Below are positions 45,003 to 54,623 of a stretch of 64,000 nucleotides of DNA, piece after piece (position 1 is the first letter of the stretch; every line of letters begins with the position of its first letter). Origin of the DNA: Spirosoma pollinicola (GTDB lineage Bacteria > Bacteroidota > Bacteroidia > Cytophagales > Spirosomataceae); NCBI RefSeq assembly GCF_002831565.1, contig NZ_CP025096.1, positions 1,240,001 to 1,304,000 of the forward strand, written 5' to 3'. Both the position numbers and the translations under genes were made by a program. A model generated the notes under the pieces. That model saw only the letters and a program-made list of their open reading frames with translations, searched no databases and had not been told where the DNA came from.

Positions 45003-46658
45003 ATGACTAGACGTTATCAATTTCTCAGCCTCGTATTCGCCACTCTGGTTCCGTTTGCTACTCAGGCCCAATCAACACCAACCTATAGCTGGGCGAATCT
45101 CCCGAAGATTGCTCAGCCAACGTTTCGGAAAGACACAATATCGATTCTCTCGTATGGTGCCAGACCCGATGGCGTGACGCTGAATACGAAGTCGATAAAC
45201 ACGGCCATAGCCGCCTGTAGTCAAAAAGGAGGGGGCGTTGTCGTGGTGCCGGGTGGCTTGTGGATGACCGGTCCCATCGAGTTGAAAAGTAATGTCAATC
45301 TGCATCTGAATAAGTCGGCTTTGTTATTGTTTACCCCCGACAAAAGCCAATATGCGTTGGTAGAAGGCGTATACGAAGGAAAGCGCGCGGCCCGGAATCA
45401 ATCGCCGATCTCAGGCACGAATCTGGAAAATATCGCTATCACCGGACAGGGAATTGTGGATGGCAATGGCGATGTATGGCGGGCCGTCAACAAAGGGCAA
45501 CTGACAGAAAATCAATGGAAGGCGAAAGTAACCTCAGGCGGGGTGCTGAAAGACGATGGCACGACCTGGTATCCCAGCGAGCAGTTCAAAAAGGTGAGCA
45601 CCGAGAGCCGGAGTATGCTCTTATCTTCTGAGAAGCCGCTATCGAGTTTCGAGGACATGAAAGACTTTTTACGACCAAATCTGGTCGTGCTGACCAGTTG
45701 CAAAAAAGTGCTGCTGGAAGGCGTTACGTTCCAGAACTCGGCCGCCTGGTGTATGCACCCTCTGATGTGCCAGGATCTTACGATACGGAATGTAACCACC
45801 AAAAACCCAGAATACGCCCAGAATGGCGATGGGATGGATATCGAGTCCTGCAAGAACTTTCTGATCGAAGGCTGTACGCTTGATGTGGGCGATGATGCCA
45901 TCTGTATCAAATCCGGTAAGGATGAGGAAGGACGCAAGCGGGGCATGCCAACCGAGAATGGGATCATCCGCAATAACACGGTCTATAACGGACATGGCGG
46001 GTTTGTGGTGGGTAGTGAAATGAGCGGTGGAGCCCGATACATTTTTGTGTCGAACTGCACGTTTATGGGTACCGACAAAGGGTTGAGGTTCAAATCAGTA
46101 CGTGGTAGGGGCGGGGTGGTAGAGCATATCTACGCTAAAGATATTTTTATGAAGGATATCGGTGGGGAGGCCATCTTCTTCGACCTGTATTACTTCGTCA
46201 AATTCGCCACAGACGGACAGCGCGATGAACGTCCGGTCGTCAACGAAGGAACGCCGGTTTTTCGGGATATGAAGTTTGAGAACATTGTCTGCAATGGCGC
46301 GAAGAAAGGCGTATTTATTCGCGGACTGCCCGAAATGGCGGTTAAAAATATAACGATGGAAAAGATGGTGCTGGAAGCCGATAAAGGGGTGGAGCTGATC
46401 GATGCGAGCGGTATCCGTTTTACCAATGTCCGGCTTATCACCAAAAGCACGAAGCCCGTTATTCTGGTCGATAACAGCAGTAACTTGACTTTCGACACCA
46501 TTCAATACGACCCTCAGGCCAGTCTGCTGTTTTCTGTACTTGGCGAACGTAGCCAGAACATTCAGGTAAAAAATACAGATGTAGCCAAGGCCAAAACCAA
46601 AGCCGAGTTTAGCAAGGGCGCGCTGGAAAAAAACCTGATTCTGTCCTCGATCAAATAA
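45003..46658 (+). CDS. Glycoside hydrolase family 28 polygalacturonase
   Basis: 551 aa with a signal peptide (LSLVFATLVPFATQAQ). It has the right-handed beta-helix family layout: DTISILSYGARPDGVTLNTK, then the active-site motifs NGDGMDIESC, VGDDAICIKSGKD (paired Asp), NGHGGFVVGSEMSGG (His) and GLRFKSVRGRGGVV. These supply the usual catalytic Asp triad and His. GH28 enzymes hydrolyse alpha-1,4 galacturonic acid linkages in pectin; exo-type or rhamnogalacturonan activity is possible. It is the first enzyme gene after susD, 82 bp on, and 10 bp before the acetylesterase gene. Confidence 0.9.
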   Translation: MTRRYQFLSLVFATLVPFATQAQSTPTYSWANLPKIAQPTFRKDTISILSYGARPDGVTLNTKSINTAIAACSQKGGGVVVVPGGLWMTGPIELKSNVNLHLNKSALLLFTPDKSQYALVEGVYEGKRAARNQSPISGTNLENIAITGQGIVDGNGDVWRAVNKGQLTENQWKAKVTSGGVLKDDGTTWYPSEQFKKVSTESRSMLLSSEKPLSSFEDMKDFLRPNLVVLTSCKKVLLEGVTFQNSAAWCMHPLMCQDLTIRNVTTKNPEYAQNGDGMDIESCKNFLIEGCTLDVGDDAICIKSGKDEEGRKRGMPTENGIIRNNTVYNGHGGFVVGSEMSGGARYIFVSNCTFMGTDKGLRFKSVRGRGGVVEHIYAKDIFMKDIGGEAIFFDLYYFVKFATDGQRDERPVVNEGTPVFRDMKFENIVCNGAKKGVFIRGLPEMAVKNITMEKMVLEADKGVELIDASGIRFTNVRLITKSTKPVILVDNSSNLTFDTIQYDPQASLLFSVLGERSQNIQVKNTDVAKAKTKAEFSKGALEKNLILSSIK

Positions 46659-46668
46659 ACTATTGACT

Positions 46669-47424
46669 ATGAGATTATTTGGAAGGGTATGGACGTTGTT
46701 TGGCCTGCTGACGCTTTCCGCGTACACCCCACCACCCGGCAAGATTACCGTGTATCTGATTGGCGACTCGACCATGTCCATAAAACAGGTGAAAGCCTAT
46801 CCCGAAACGGGTTGGGGAATGCCCTTCGCCTATTTTTTCGATGAGAGTGTAACCGTCGACAATCGGGCGCAAAACGGCCGTAGCACCCGAACGTTTATCG
46901 AAGAAAATCGCTGGCAACCGGTGGTCGACAGCTTACACCAAGGCGACTATGTGCTGATTCAGTTCGGCCACAATGACGAGGTGAAAACCAAGAAAAGTTA
47001 TACGACGGAAGAAGAGTTCAGGAAAAATCTGATTCGATTCATCACCGAAAGCCGGGCCCGAAAAGCAATTCCCGTACTCATCACACCCGTTGCCCGGCGG
47101 CAATTCGACGCGAGTGGAAAGATTGAAGGAACGCATACCGTCTACTCTGAACTAGTACGTGCAGTGGCAACCGAGTCCGCAACGCCATTGATCGATTTAG
47201 ACCGGCAAAGTCAGGAGTTGCTGCAAACATTCGGTGTCGAAAAGTCCAGACTTCTCTTTCTCCAGTTAGAGCCGGGAGAACATCCTAACTATCCTGAAGG
47301 GAAGGAAGATAACACTCATTTTAGTGAACTCGGTGCCCGTAAAATGGCCGGATTAGTGCTGGCCAGTATGAAGTCTCTGAAACTGGAGCTGGCCAATCGA
47401 ATTGTAAATCGTCAAACGAAGTAA
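46669..47424 (+). CDS. Rhamnogalacturonan acetylesterase (CE12, SGNH hydrolase)
   Basis: 251 aa from the ATG at 46669 (the TTG at 46663 is less likely). After a signal-like start, SGNH blocks are clear: VYLIGDSTMSIKQVKAYPET (block I Ser), GWGMPFAYFFD, NRAQNGRSTRTFIEE (block II Gly), LIQFGHNDEVKTKK (block III Asn) and DNTHFSELGARKMA (block V Asp and His). CE12 enzymes remove acetyl groups from rhamnogalacturonan or related pectin, exposing the backbone to the other enzymes. It lies 10 bp after GH28 and 4 bp before CE8. Confidence 0.88.
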   Translation: MRLFGRVWTLFGLLTLSAYTPPPGKITVYLIGDSTMSIKQVKAYPETGWGMPFAYFFDESVTVDNRAQNGRSTRTFIEENRWQPVVDSLHQGDYVLIQFGHNDEVKTKKSYTTEEEFRKNLIRFITESRARKAIPVLITPVARRQFDASGKIEGTHTVYSELVRAVATESATPLIDLDRQSQELLQTFGVEKSRLLFLQLEPGEHPNYPEGKEDNTHFSELGARKMAGLVLASMKSLKLELANRIVNRQTK

Positions 47425-47428
47425 TTCA

Positions 47429-48439
47429 ATGTCAAATAGACTCCGTTTACTAGTTGCCCTGTTGCTAATGGCAAAAGTTGCTGTTTCCCAGACAGCCCCG
47501 CAGGCTTCCCCTACGTCTCCCGCTTCGGTTACCGTGGCCCAGGACGGGAGCGGTAACTTCAAAACCATTCAGGAAGCCGTCAACAGTTTCCGCGATCATA
47601 TGCAGGTGCGGGTTACACTCTACGTCAGGAATGGAGTATATACCGAAAAGCTGGTCATTCCGTCCTGGAAACCGAACATCCATATCATTGGCGAAAGCAG
47701 GGAAGGGGTGATTATAACGGGCGACGATTATTCCGGGAAAGCTTTTCCGGGCGGGAAAGACGGGACTGGCAAGGACCAATACAGCACGTACACATCGTAT
47801 ACGGTCTTCGTCGATGCGCCGGACACGAAACTGGAAAATCTGACCATCCGCAACACGGCCGGAAGAGTTGGCCAGGCCGTGGCACTACACGTTGACGGGG
47901 ATCGGTTTACCTGTAAAAACTGCATTTTGCTGGGTAATCAGGATACCCTTTACGCGGCAGCCGAAGGCAGTCGTCAGTATTACGAAAATTGCTTCATTGA
48001 AGGGACAACCGATTTTATTTTTGGCAAATCGATATCCGTCTTTCAGTCCTGCACCATCAAGAGCCTATCGGACTCGTTTATTACGGCGGCTGCTACGCCC
48101 GATTATCAACGCTACGGGTTCGTTTTTCTGGACTGCAAACTAATCGCTGATGCAGCTGCCCAAAAAGTTTATCTGGGGCGTCCCTGGCGCTATAAAGCCA
48201 GAACTATTTTTATACGGACAGAGATGGGAAGCCATATCCTGCCAGTAGGTTGGGATAACTGGGGTAATGCAGCAAACGAACAAACGGTGTTATACGCCGA
48301 ACAGGGTAGCACAGGTCCGGGTGGGAATTCGTCGAAGCGGGCCGTGTGGTCAAAGCAGCTCTCGTCGAAAGAAGCCCAGCGCTACACGTTAACAACCATC
48401 TTTTCAGGACCGTCGGCCTGGTTGCCGACTGCCAAATAA
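47429..48439 (+). CDS. Pectin methylesterase (CE8)
   Basis: 336 aa with a signal peptide (LLVALLLMAKVAVSQ). Pectinesterase beta-helix motifs: VAQDGSGNFKTIQEAVNSFR, GNQDTLYAAAEGSRQYYENC (Gln and Asp), IEGTTDFIFGKSISVFQSC (catalytic Asp region) and VYLGRPWRYKARTIF (Arg). It removes methyl esters from homogalacturonan, so that GH28 can cut it. It is in the pectin operon, 4 bp after CE12 and 10 bp before GH43. Confidence 0.92.
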   Translation: MSNRLRLLVALLLMAKVAVSQTAPQASPTSPASVTVAQDGSGNFKTIQEAVNSFRDHMQVRVTLYVRNGVYTEKLVIPSWKPNIHIIGESREGVIITGDDYSGKAFPGGKDGTGKDQYSTYTSYTVFVDAPDTKLENLTIRNTAGRVGQAVALHVDGDRFTCKNCILLGNQDTLYAAAEGSRQYYENCFIEGTTDFIFGKSISVFQSCTIKSLSDSFITAAATPDYQRYGFVFLDCKLIADAAAQKVYLGRPWRYKARTIFIRTEMGSHILPVGWDNWGNAANEQTVLYAEQGSTGPGGNSSKRAVWSKQLSSKEAQRYTLTTIFSGPSAWLPTAK

Positions 48440-48449
48440 GCTTGCCTTT

Positions 48450-50177
48450 ATGAATTCGATCCCACTCGCCGGACTATTTTTCCTGTCAACACTTCCGGTT
48501 GCTGCACAGGCCATCCGGTCCAAACCCGTTTCAATAACGCCATCGGTGTCGAACGTATGGGTTTCCGATCAGGGCAACGGTACCTATAAGAATCCCGTTC
48601 TGAACGCCGATTATTCGGACCCGGACGTATGCCGTGCAGGCAACGATTTTTATCTCGTAGCATCCAGCTTCGATGCCATTCCCGGCTTACCCATTCTGCA
48701 CTCGAACGATTTGGTAAACTGGACTATAATCGGTCATGCCCTGAAACGCCAGCCGCCAATTGACCATTTTGAGCAAACGCAGCATGGCAACGGGGTTTGG
48801 GCACCGTCTATCCGATACCATAACAATGAGTTCTATATCTATTATCCTGACCCGGATTTTGGTATCTATCTAACCAAAGCGACCAATCCGGCTGGTCCCT
48901 GGTCGGATCCGGTTATAGTTGAAGGGGGAAAGGGGCTTATTGACCCGTGTCCGCTCTGGGATGATAATGGCGATGTGTATCTGGTACATGGATGGGCGGG
49001 CAGCCGTGCCGGTATCAAGAGTATTCTCACCGTCAAAAAGCTGAATGCCGCAGGTACTGAGGTTCTGGATGAAGGCGTCGTTGTGTATGATGGTCACGAA
49101 ACGGACCCAACCATCGAAGGACCAAAGGCATACAAACGCAATGGGTTTTATTATCTGTTTGCGCCAGCCGGCGGTGTTTCAACGGGTTGGCAACTGGTGT
49201 TACGGTCAAAAAATATCTATGGTCCTTACGAACGGAAAGTTGTGATGGATCAGGGGAAAAGCCCGATCAATGGACCGCATCAGGGAGCCTGGGTGACAAC
49301 GAATGCTGTCAATGGCAAACCCGCCGAAGACTGGTTTTTGCATTTTCAGGACAAGGAAGCCTACGGTCGGGTTGTACATCTGCAACCCATGAAGTGGGTA
49401 AATGACTGGCCGGTTATTGGCATAGATATAGATGGTGACGGCAAAGGAGAACCGGTACTAACGTATAAAAAACCGACCGGTCCGCCGGTACGGGTTTCCA
49501 TACCCTCGGTTAGTAAAACCTATCCCATGGCTACCCCCGCCGAATCGGATGAGTTCAACAGCCCAAAGCTCGGCTTCCAATGGCAGTGGCAGGCGAATCC
49601 AAAAGGTATCTGGCATACGGTCGGCCGGCGATCCGGGAGTGACTATGGATTTCTGCGGTTGTATTCCTATAAAGCACCGGAAGACGCGAAAAACAATTGG
49701 GATGTGCCAAATCTGCTGATGCAGAAATTTCCTGCTGAAACGTTCATGGCTACCACGAAGGTGCTTTTCAAGCCAAACCCAAAACTAGAGAATGAAAAGG
49801 CTGGCCTGATTATCATGGGATTGAGTTACGCCAATCTGGTGCTAAAAAGTAGTAAGGAAGGTCTGACCCTGGTGCATGGCGTCTGTAAAAAAGCCGCCGA
49901 CGGAAAAGCGGAAGTCGAGACAGTGATTACGCGAATCAATCCGGGTACGCCCGTATACCTGCGGGTGGAGGTGGCCGAAGGAGCGAAATGCCAGTTCAGT
50001 TATAGCCTTGACGGCACAAGTTTTACGAAAACCGGTGATGTATTTCAGGCCGAAGTTGGCCGATGGATTGGGGCTAAGATGGGCATCTTCTGCACTCGGA
50101 AAACGCAGATCAATGACTCGGGCTACGCCGACTTCGACTGGTTCCGGGTAGAGGCAGTTTCCAGCACAAAGCTCTGA
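48450..50177 (+). CDS. Glycoside hydrolase family 43 with C-terminal beta-sandwich
   Basis: 575 aa with a signal peptide (PLAGLFFLSTLPVAAQ). The five-bladed catalytic propeller has the expected acids: NADYSDPDVCRAGNDFYLVA (base D57), GKGLIDPCPLWDDNGDVYLV (pKa-modulating Asp) and TDPTIEGPKAYKRNGFYYLF (Glu acid). Residues about 360-570 form a concanavalin-like domain (AESDEFNSPKLGFQWQWQAN, FDWFRVEAV) as in beta-xylosidase C-terminal modules. Likely substrates are arabinan, galactan or xylan side chains of pectin. It lies 10 bp after CE8. Confidence 0.9.
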   Translation: MNSIPLAGLFFLSTLPVAAQAIRSKPVSITPSVSNVWVSDQGNGTYKNPVLNADYSDPDVCRAGNDFYLVASSFDAIPGLPILHSNDLVNWTIIGHALKRQPPIDHFEQTQHGNGVWAPSIRYHNNEFYIYYPDPDFGIYLTKATNPAGPWSDPVIVEGGKGLIDPCPLWDDNGDVYLVHGWAGSRAGIKSILTVKKLNAAGTEVLDEGVVVYDGHETDPTIEGPKAYKRNGFYYLFAPAGGVSTGWQLVLRSKNIYGPYERKVVMDQGKSPINGPHQGAWVTTNAVNGKPAEDWFLHFQDKEAYGRVVHLQPMKWVNDWPVIGIDIDGDGKGEPVLTYKKPTGPPVRVSIPSVSKTYPMATPAESDEFNSPKLGFQWQWQANPKGIWHTVGRRSGSDYGFLRLYSYKAPEDAKNNWDVPNLLMQKFPAETFMATTKVLFKPNPKLENEKAGLIIMGLSYANLVLKSSKEGLTLVHGVCKKAADGKAEVETVITRINPGTPVYLRVEVAEGAKCQFSYSLDGTSFTKTGDVFQAEVGRWIGAKMGIFCTRKTQINDSGYADFDWFRVEAVSSTKL

Positions 50178-50218
50178 TAGTAAGTATATATTGGATTCGT
50201 TAAACAACAACCTGTCGA

Positions 50219-51430
50219 ATGAAACAAACGGTAATTACCACAACCCTTTTACTGGTTCTATTGACGATTTCTGTTTGGGCACAACCCACGAAAAAAACAC
50301 CAGTTTCCGATAAACCCTGGTCGGTCCGGATGGCCGATTCAGATATGATACGCAACCCCAAAGGATGGATGCTCGACTTTTCGAAAGTGCCCCGCTGGAA
50401 CTACTGTCATGGTCTGGTATGTAGTGCGCTCGAACAGGCATGGAAAGAGTCGGGCGATGAAAAATATTACGCATACATTAAGGAATACGCCGACGATATG
50501 ATCAATCCAGACGGTACGATAAAGACCTACACGCTGGAGCAGTACAACATCGATGCCGTTAACTCCGGCAAGTTCCTGTTTGCGCTATATGAAAAAACGC
50601 ATGACCCAAAATACGAGAAATCCCTTCGATTACTGCGGAGCCAGATGCTGACTCATCCGCGCACAAGCGAAGGTGGATTCTGGCATAAAAAGCATTATCC
50701 TCACCAGATGTGGCTCGATGGATTGTATATGGCCTCACCGTTTCTGGCTCAGTATGCACAGGTCTTCAACGAACCTACGTTGTTTGCCGACGTAGCCAAT
50801 CAAATTCTCCTCATCGACAAACACAACAAAGACCCGAAAACGGGGCTGTATTACCACGGCTGGGACGAAAGCAAAGAACAGCGCTGGGCAGATAAGGAAA
50901 CCGGAAAATCGCCCCACGTTTGGGGGCGTGGTATGGGCTGGTACGCGATGACGTTAGTCGACGTTCTGGATTATTTTCCTGAAGACCATCCGCAACGAAA
51001 ACAAATTGTCGCTATTGCGAATCAGCTGGCACAAACACTGGCCAATTATCAGGACCCACAAACAGGACTCTGGTATCAGGTAATGGATGTAGGCAAACAG
51101 GATGGTAACTATCTGGAATCTTCCGGCTCCACCATGTTCGTTTATTTCCTGATCAAAGCTGCAAAAAAGGGCTACATTGATCAGAAGTACGCACGTGTTG
51201 CCCGGAAAGGATACGATGGTATTCTGTTGCATTTCATCAAAACGGAGCCTTCGGGGCAAATCACCATAACGGATGCCTGCGCAGGCGCTGGTTTGGGCGG
51301 TACACCCTATCGTGATGGCTCGTATGACTATTATTGTAAAGAAGCGAAACGGGACAATGATCCTAAATCTGTTGGGCCTTTTATCATGCTGGCTCTTGAG
51401 TTTGAAGAAATGAACGCGAAGAAGCAATAA
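50219..51430 (+). CDS. Glycoside hydrolase family 105 unsaturated rhamnogalacturonyl hydrolase
   Basis: 403 aa with a signal peptide (TTTLLLVLLTISVWAQ). GH88/GH105 (alpha/alpha)6-barrel motifs: WNYCHGLVCSALEQAWKESG, LEQYNIDAVNSGKFLFALYE with the catalytic Asp, QMWLDGLYMASPFLAQYAQV and HVWGRGMGWYAMTLVDVLDY. It releases the 4,5-unsaturated uronic acid from oligosaccharides made by pectate or rhamnogalacturonan lyases. No such lyase is present in this window, so one must act from elsewhere. It is part of the pectin operon, 41 bp after GH43. Confidence 0.9.
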   Translation: MKQTVITTTLLLVLLTISVWAQPTKKTPVSDKPWSVRMADSDMIRNPKGWMLDFSKVPRWNYCHGLVCSALEQAWKESGDEKYYAYIKEYADDMINPDGTIKTYTLEQYNIDAVNSGKFLFALYEKTHDPKYEKSLRLLRSQMLTHPRTSEGGFWHKKHYPHQMWLDGLYMASPFLAQYAQVFNEPTLFADVANQILLIDKHNKDPKTGLYYHGWDESKEQRWADKETGKSPHVWGRGMGWYAMTLVDVLDYFPEDHPQRKQIVAIANQLAQTLANYQDPQTGLWYQVMDVGKQDGNYLESSGSTMFVYFLIKAAKKGYIDQKYARVARKGYDGILLHFIKTEPSGQITITDACAGAGLGGTPYRDGSYDYYCKEAKRDNDPKSVGPFIMLALEFEEMNAKKQ

Positions 51431-51495
51431 CAGTCTGTTCGTGAGTATTATCGATTTTAACCCAAAATCCTCCCGCATAAACAACGTTTTAATGC

Positions 51496-52449
51496 ATGAA
51501 CAAGAATCTCACCAGTAGCCTGTTGTCTGCCCTTTTTGTGCTGATTTATCTGCATGCTGCCGCGCAACCATCCTCCGATCAGTACCCGTCCCGGCAGTTG
51601 TTATTGCGCGACGAAGGTCTCTCCAAATTGAATTATATCGACCTGACTCATCCTGAACGAAACTATTTTGTCACCATTCCGGCGGGTCGGGATCTACAAT
51701 TGGTAGGGAAAGGACGGGTGATGATTGGCACCGGCAAAGGGTATGAGGAGCGGGATATTAAAACGGGCGATAAAGTAGCCGAATTGACCACATTCGACGG
51801 AACCATTGCTGCCCGTCGCTTACGCAATGGTCATATAATGCTGGTTGGCCTGAACTGGCAGGGGAAGAAAGGCATTGTACTACTTGAACTGGATCAGAAT
51901 AACGTGGTGCAACGAACCATCAATTACCCCGATTTCACCTATGTCCGACTGATACGGGAAACCATTGATGGTAATTTTCTACTTACGGCCAATGACCTGG
52001 TGTTTGAAGGCAAACCCGATGGAACTGTCGTTTGGCAGGCTCAGCTTACGAAACAAGTCAAAGCACAACACGCCTGGCAGGCCCAGCGATTGGGCAACGG
52101 TTATACGCTGGTGAGTGGAGGCTACTCGGCCAATTTCCAGCGATTCGACAAAAAAGGTGTTTGGGTAGATAGCATTAGCGGTCCGCCCATAGTAAATCCA
52201 CATTTTTTTGCTGGTTTTCAAATACTCAGGAATGGAAATTGGGTCGTCGCTAACTGGCAGGGGCACGGTCCCGATCATGGAGCCGGTGGGACGCAAATAC
52301 TGGAATATAACCCTGCCGGTAAACTGGTCTGGTCGTGGAAGCAGGACCCCAAACAGCAATCGTCAATACAGGGCGTACTGGTTCTGGATGGCCTCGATCT
52401 GAACCGTCTGCATGTGGAGGATGCTCAGGGTCGGCTAGTGCCGAATTGA
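51496..52449 (+). CDS. Secreted PQQ-like beta-propeller protein of the pectin operon
   Basis: 317 aa with a signal peptide (SSLLSALFVLIYLHAAAQ). Repeated units such as FVTIPAGRDLQLVGKGRVMI, IAARRLRNGHIMLVGLNWQG, LIRETIDGNFLLTANDLVFE and GFQILRNGNWVVANWQGHGP suggest a six- or seven-bladed propeller like those of arylsulfotransferase-type or glycan-binding proteins. No catalytic residue can be named. It lies 65 bp after GH105 on the same strand, apparently last in the operon. It may bind or modify pectin fragments. Confidence 0.6.
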   Translation: MNKNLTSSLLSALFVLIYLHAAAQPSSDQYPSRQLLLRDEGLSKLNYIDLTHPERNYFVTIPAGRDLQLVGKGRVMIGTGKGYEERDIKTGDKVAELTTFDGTIAARRLRNGHIMLVGLNWQGKKGIVLLELDQNNVVQRTINYPDFTYVRLIRETIDGNFLLTANDLVFEGKPDGTVVWQAQLTKQVKAQHAWQAQRLGNGYTLVSGGYSANFQRFDKKGVWVDSISGPPIVNPHFFAGFQILRNGNWVVANWQGHGPDHGAGGTQILEYNPAGKLVWSWKQDPKQQSSIQGVLVLDGLDLNRLHVEDAQGRLVPN

Positions 52450-52463
52450 CGCGCTGCCCCAAT

Positions 52464-53447
52464 CTATTTTGTCGGCAATACCCGGTTCAGAAAATCAGTT
52501 GTATACGTTAGCGTTGGCGTAAACCACGGATTGAAAAACATGAACGTATGGGGCGCATCAGGAAACGTATGCACGGCTGAATAGATGCCGAATTTGGTCA
52601 ATTTTTTAATCAGATCGTCACGCCCGCCGTGCATACGATCTACGGAACTATTCAGAAACAAAATCGGGGGAGTATGCTTGTCAATGTGATTAAGCGCCGA
52701 TGCTTCCTGCCACAAATCGGGACGTTGCGTTTTGGAATAACCAAACCAGTATGTAGCCGCCGAAATTGACTTCGAGTCATCACCCTCACCCGATTCTGGA
52801 TGAATAAAAGCCAGCACACCGTCAATATCGACAATAGCCTGAACAGCACTTGAATAACGTTTATTGCCCCCTGATCTCTCAAAAGTCGCTTGTCCGTTTG
52901 TAGTGCCTGCCAAAGCCGCTAACTGTCCCCCCGCCGAAAAACCCAGCACCGCGATTCGGTTGGGATCAACACCGTATTTCTTCGCATTAGCCCGGACCCA
53001 GCGAATGGCCGCTTTTATATCCTGAACGGCGGCTGGATATAAGGCTTCCGTCGATAACCGATATTCGACCGGAATGGCCACAAAATCGTTAGCAGCCAGT
53101 TGTCCGGCCAATGAGTTATTGTGCGACCGATCCCCAGACCGCCAGCCCCCGCCGTGAATCATGACAATAGCCGGCCGGGTCTTTCCGGACACGGCTGGTC
53201 GAGTGTAAACATCCAGTTTAAGATTTCTTCCCGCACTGGGTGAACTGAACGTGATCTCTTTATCAATAAGAACTCCGGCTGGCAACGTTGAATTGGCCAG
53301 GGTGATGTTGGGATGGTATTTTTTCTCGCGCAGATAGGAGCCTAGCACGGTGAATGACGTATCCCGACCACCCGTTGGCTTTAATTGGGCATAGGTAACG
53401 TTAGTAGCCAGTGCTGTGATAAGGAGCAGGATAAGGCGTTGATTCAT
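52464..53447 (-). CDS. Secreted alpha/beta hydrolase esterase (BD-FAE-like)
   Basis: 327 aa from the ATG at 53447, where a signal peptide begins (RLILLLITALATNVTYAQ); a longer frame to 53555 overlaps the next gene and is unlikely. Motifs are the oxyanion HGGGWRSGD, the elbow VLGFSAGGQLAALAG (Ser nucleophile) and the C-terminal DAPHTFMFFNPW (His). Relatives remove acetyl, feruloyl or methyl groups from plant polysaccharides. It is on the opposite strand, between the two sus modules, and may process pectin or xylan esters for either. It overlaps nothing and is convergent with the propeller gene. Confidence 0.82.
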   Translation of the reverse strand: MNQRLILLLITALATNVTYAQLKPTGGRDTSFTVLGSYLREKKYHPNITLANSTLPAGVLIDKEITFSSPSAGRNLKLDVYTRPAVSGKTRPAIVMIHGGGWRSGDRSHNNSLAGQLAANDFVAIPVEYRLSTEALYPAAVQDIKAAIRWVRANAKKYGVDPNRIAVLGFSAGGQLAALAGTTNGQATFERSGGNKRYSSAVQAIVDIDGVLAFIHPESGEGDDSKSISAATYWFGYSKTQRPDLWQEASALNHIDKHTPPILFLNSSVDRMHGGRDDLIKKLTKFGIYSAVHTFPDAPHTFMFFNPWFTPTLTYTTDFLNRVLPTK

Positions 53448-53494
53448 TGAGGTTTGCTCTAGGCGGTCAATAGTTGGTTTAGTAATTCTGCAAT

Positions 53495-54415
53495 CTATTT
53501 TACATCGGTAAGCAGATTCATTTCGCGTAGCCAGCTTTCGCACAAGGTCGTCCATTGTTGCGTTGATCCAGGATTGTTACGCAGCGCAATGGCGTGACCA
53601 CCCTGTGGAAATATGTGCAGACTGGCCGGAATTTTCTTGTCAATCAACGCCTGATAAAATAGCAGACTATTTCGTTGATCAACGACCGTGTCATTGTAGG
53701 CATGCGTCAAAAAGCAGGGAGGAGTGGTGGTCGTTACTGCGTTTTCCAGCGAATAGGTTTTCAACAAGTCGATCGACGGGTTGGGTCCTAACAGATTTTT
53801 TCGACTACCCGCGTGCGCATATTGGCCCATTGTTATGACGGGCGAAATAAGAAGTGCAAAATCGGGCCGGAACGACTGGCGGCTAATGGAATCGCTGACG
53901 GCCGATACATCGGTTGTATTTGTTGCCAGCAGTGCTGCCAGATGTCCGCCCGCCGATGAACCCATAGACCCAATCCGATCGGGCCTGATTCCCCATTTTT
54001 TGGCATTAGCGCGGATAAATCGTATCGCTCGCTGCGCATCTTGTAATGGCCCCAACTCCCGCTGCTTCAGGTCTGGCGAATTTGGTAGTCGATAATTGAG
54101 GACGAAGGCGCTTATCCCCATTGTGTTGAACCATTTAGCCAATTGCCAACCACTAATCACATAGGCCAACCGCTCGTAGCCACCACCCGGACAAATCACG
54201 ACAGCCGCCCCTTTGTTCTCCTGCGCTGATGGGAAAAAGGCATACATTCCCGGCGTCCCAACCCGGTAAACCCGCTCATTGGCAATACTATCCTGTAGCG
54301 CCATACCTTTTGTATTCGGCATGTTACCGGCGGGCCAAAGCGGTATAAAGTCCTGTGCTGTAACGTAGTTCTCTGAGATTATCAGCAGGATAATGAGTAA
54401 CCCAATGGTGCGCAT
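53495..54415 (-). CDS. Secreted alpha/beta hydrolase (acetyl-xylan-esterase-like)
   Basis: 306 aa from the ATG at 54415 (MRTIGLLIILLIISENYVTA signal); an upstream ATG at 54445 is less likely. Motifs: AAVVICPGGGYERLAYVISG (oxyanion GGGY), RIGSMGSSAGGHLAALLATN (nucleophile Ser in GSSAGG) and HIFPQGGHAIAL (His). This type is often annotated as endo-xylanase-linked esterase or acetyl xylan esterase. It is 47 bp upstream of the other esterase on the same strand, so both form a small operon between the paralogous modules. Confidence 0.82.
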   Translation of the reverse strand: MRTIGLLIILLIISENYVTAQDFIPLWPAGNMPNTKGMALQDSIANERVYRVGTPGMYAFFPSAQENKGAAVVICPGGGYERLAYVISGWQLAKWFNTMGISAFVLNYRLPNSPDLKQRELGPLQDAQRAIRFIRANAKKWGIRPDRIGSMGSSAGGHLAALLATNTTDVSAVSDSISRQSFRPDFALLISPVITMGQYAHAGSRKNLLGPNPSIDLLKTYSLENAVTTTTPPCFLTHAYNDTVVDQRNSLLFYQALIDKKIPASLHIFPQGGHAIALRNNPGSTQQWTTLCESWLREMNLLTDVK

Positions 54416-54623
54416 ACGTTCGAGAGAGGGTAAGATTGAAATCACTGGATTAACTAGATACTTTATTAGCTGAAACCTGATTCAGCCGCTTCCAACCTAC
54501 TTTTCATACAATAACATTCCTGTATAATCAGTCCAATATGGCTTTTATAAAGCTTTGATTTAATCACTATAGATATAAAATTCTGTACTTTAGCAAGCAA
54601 CTTTAAGCAATGCCTGTGTTACT

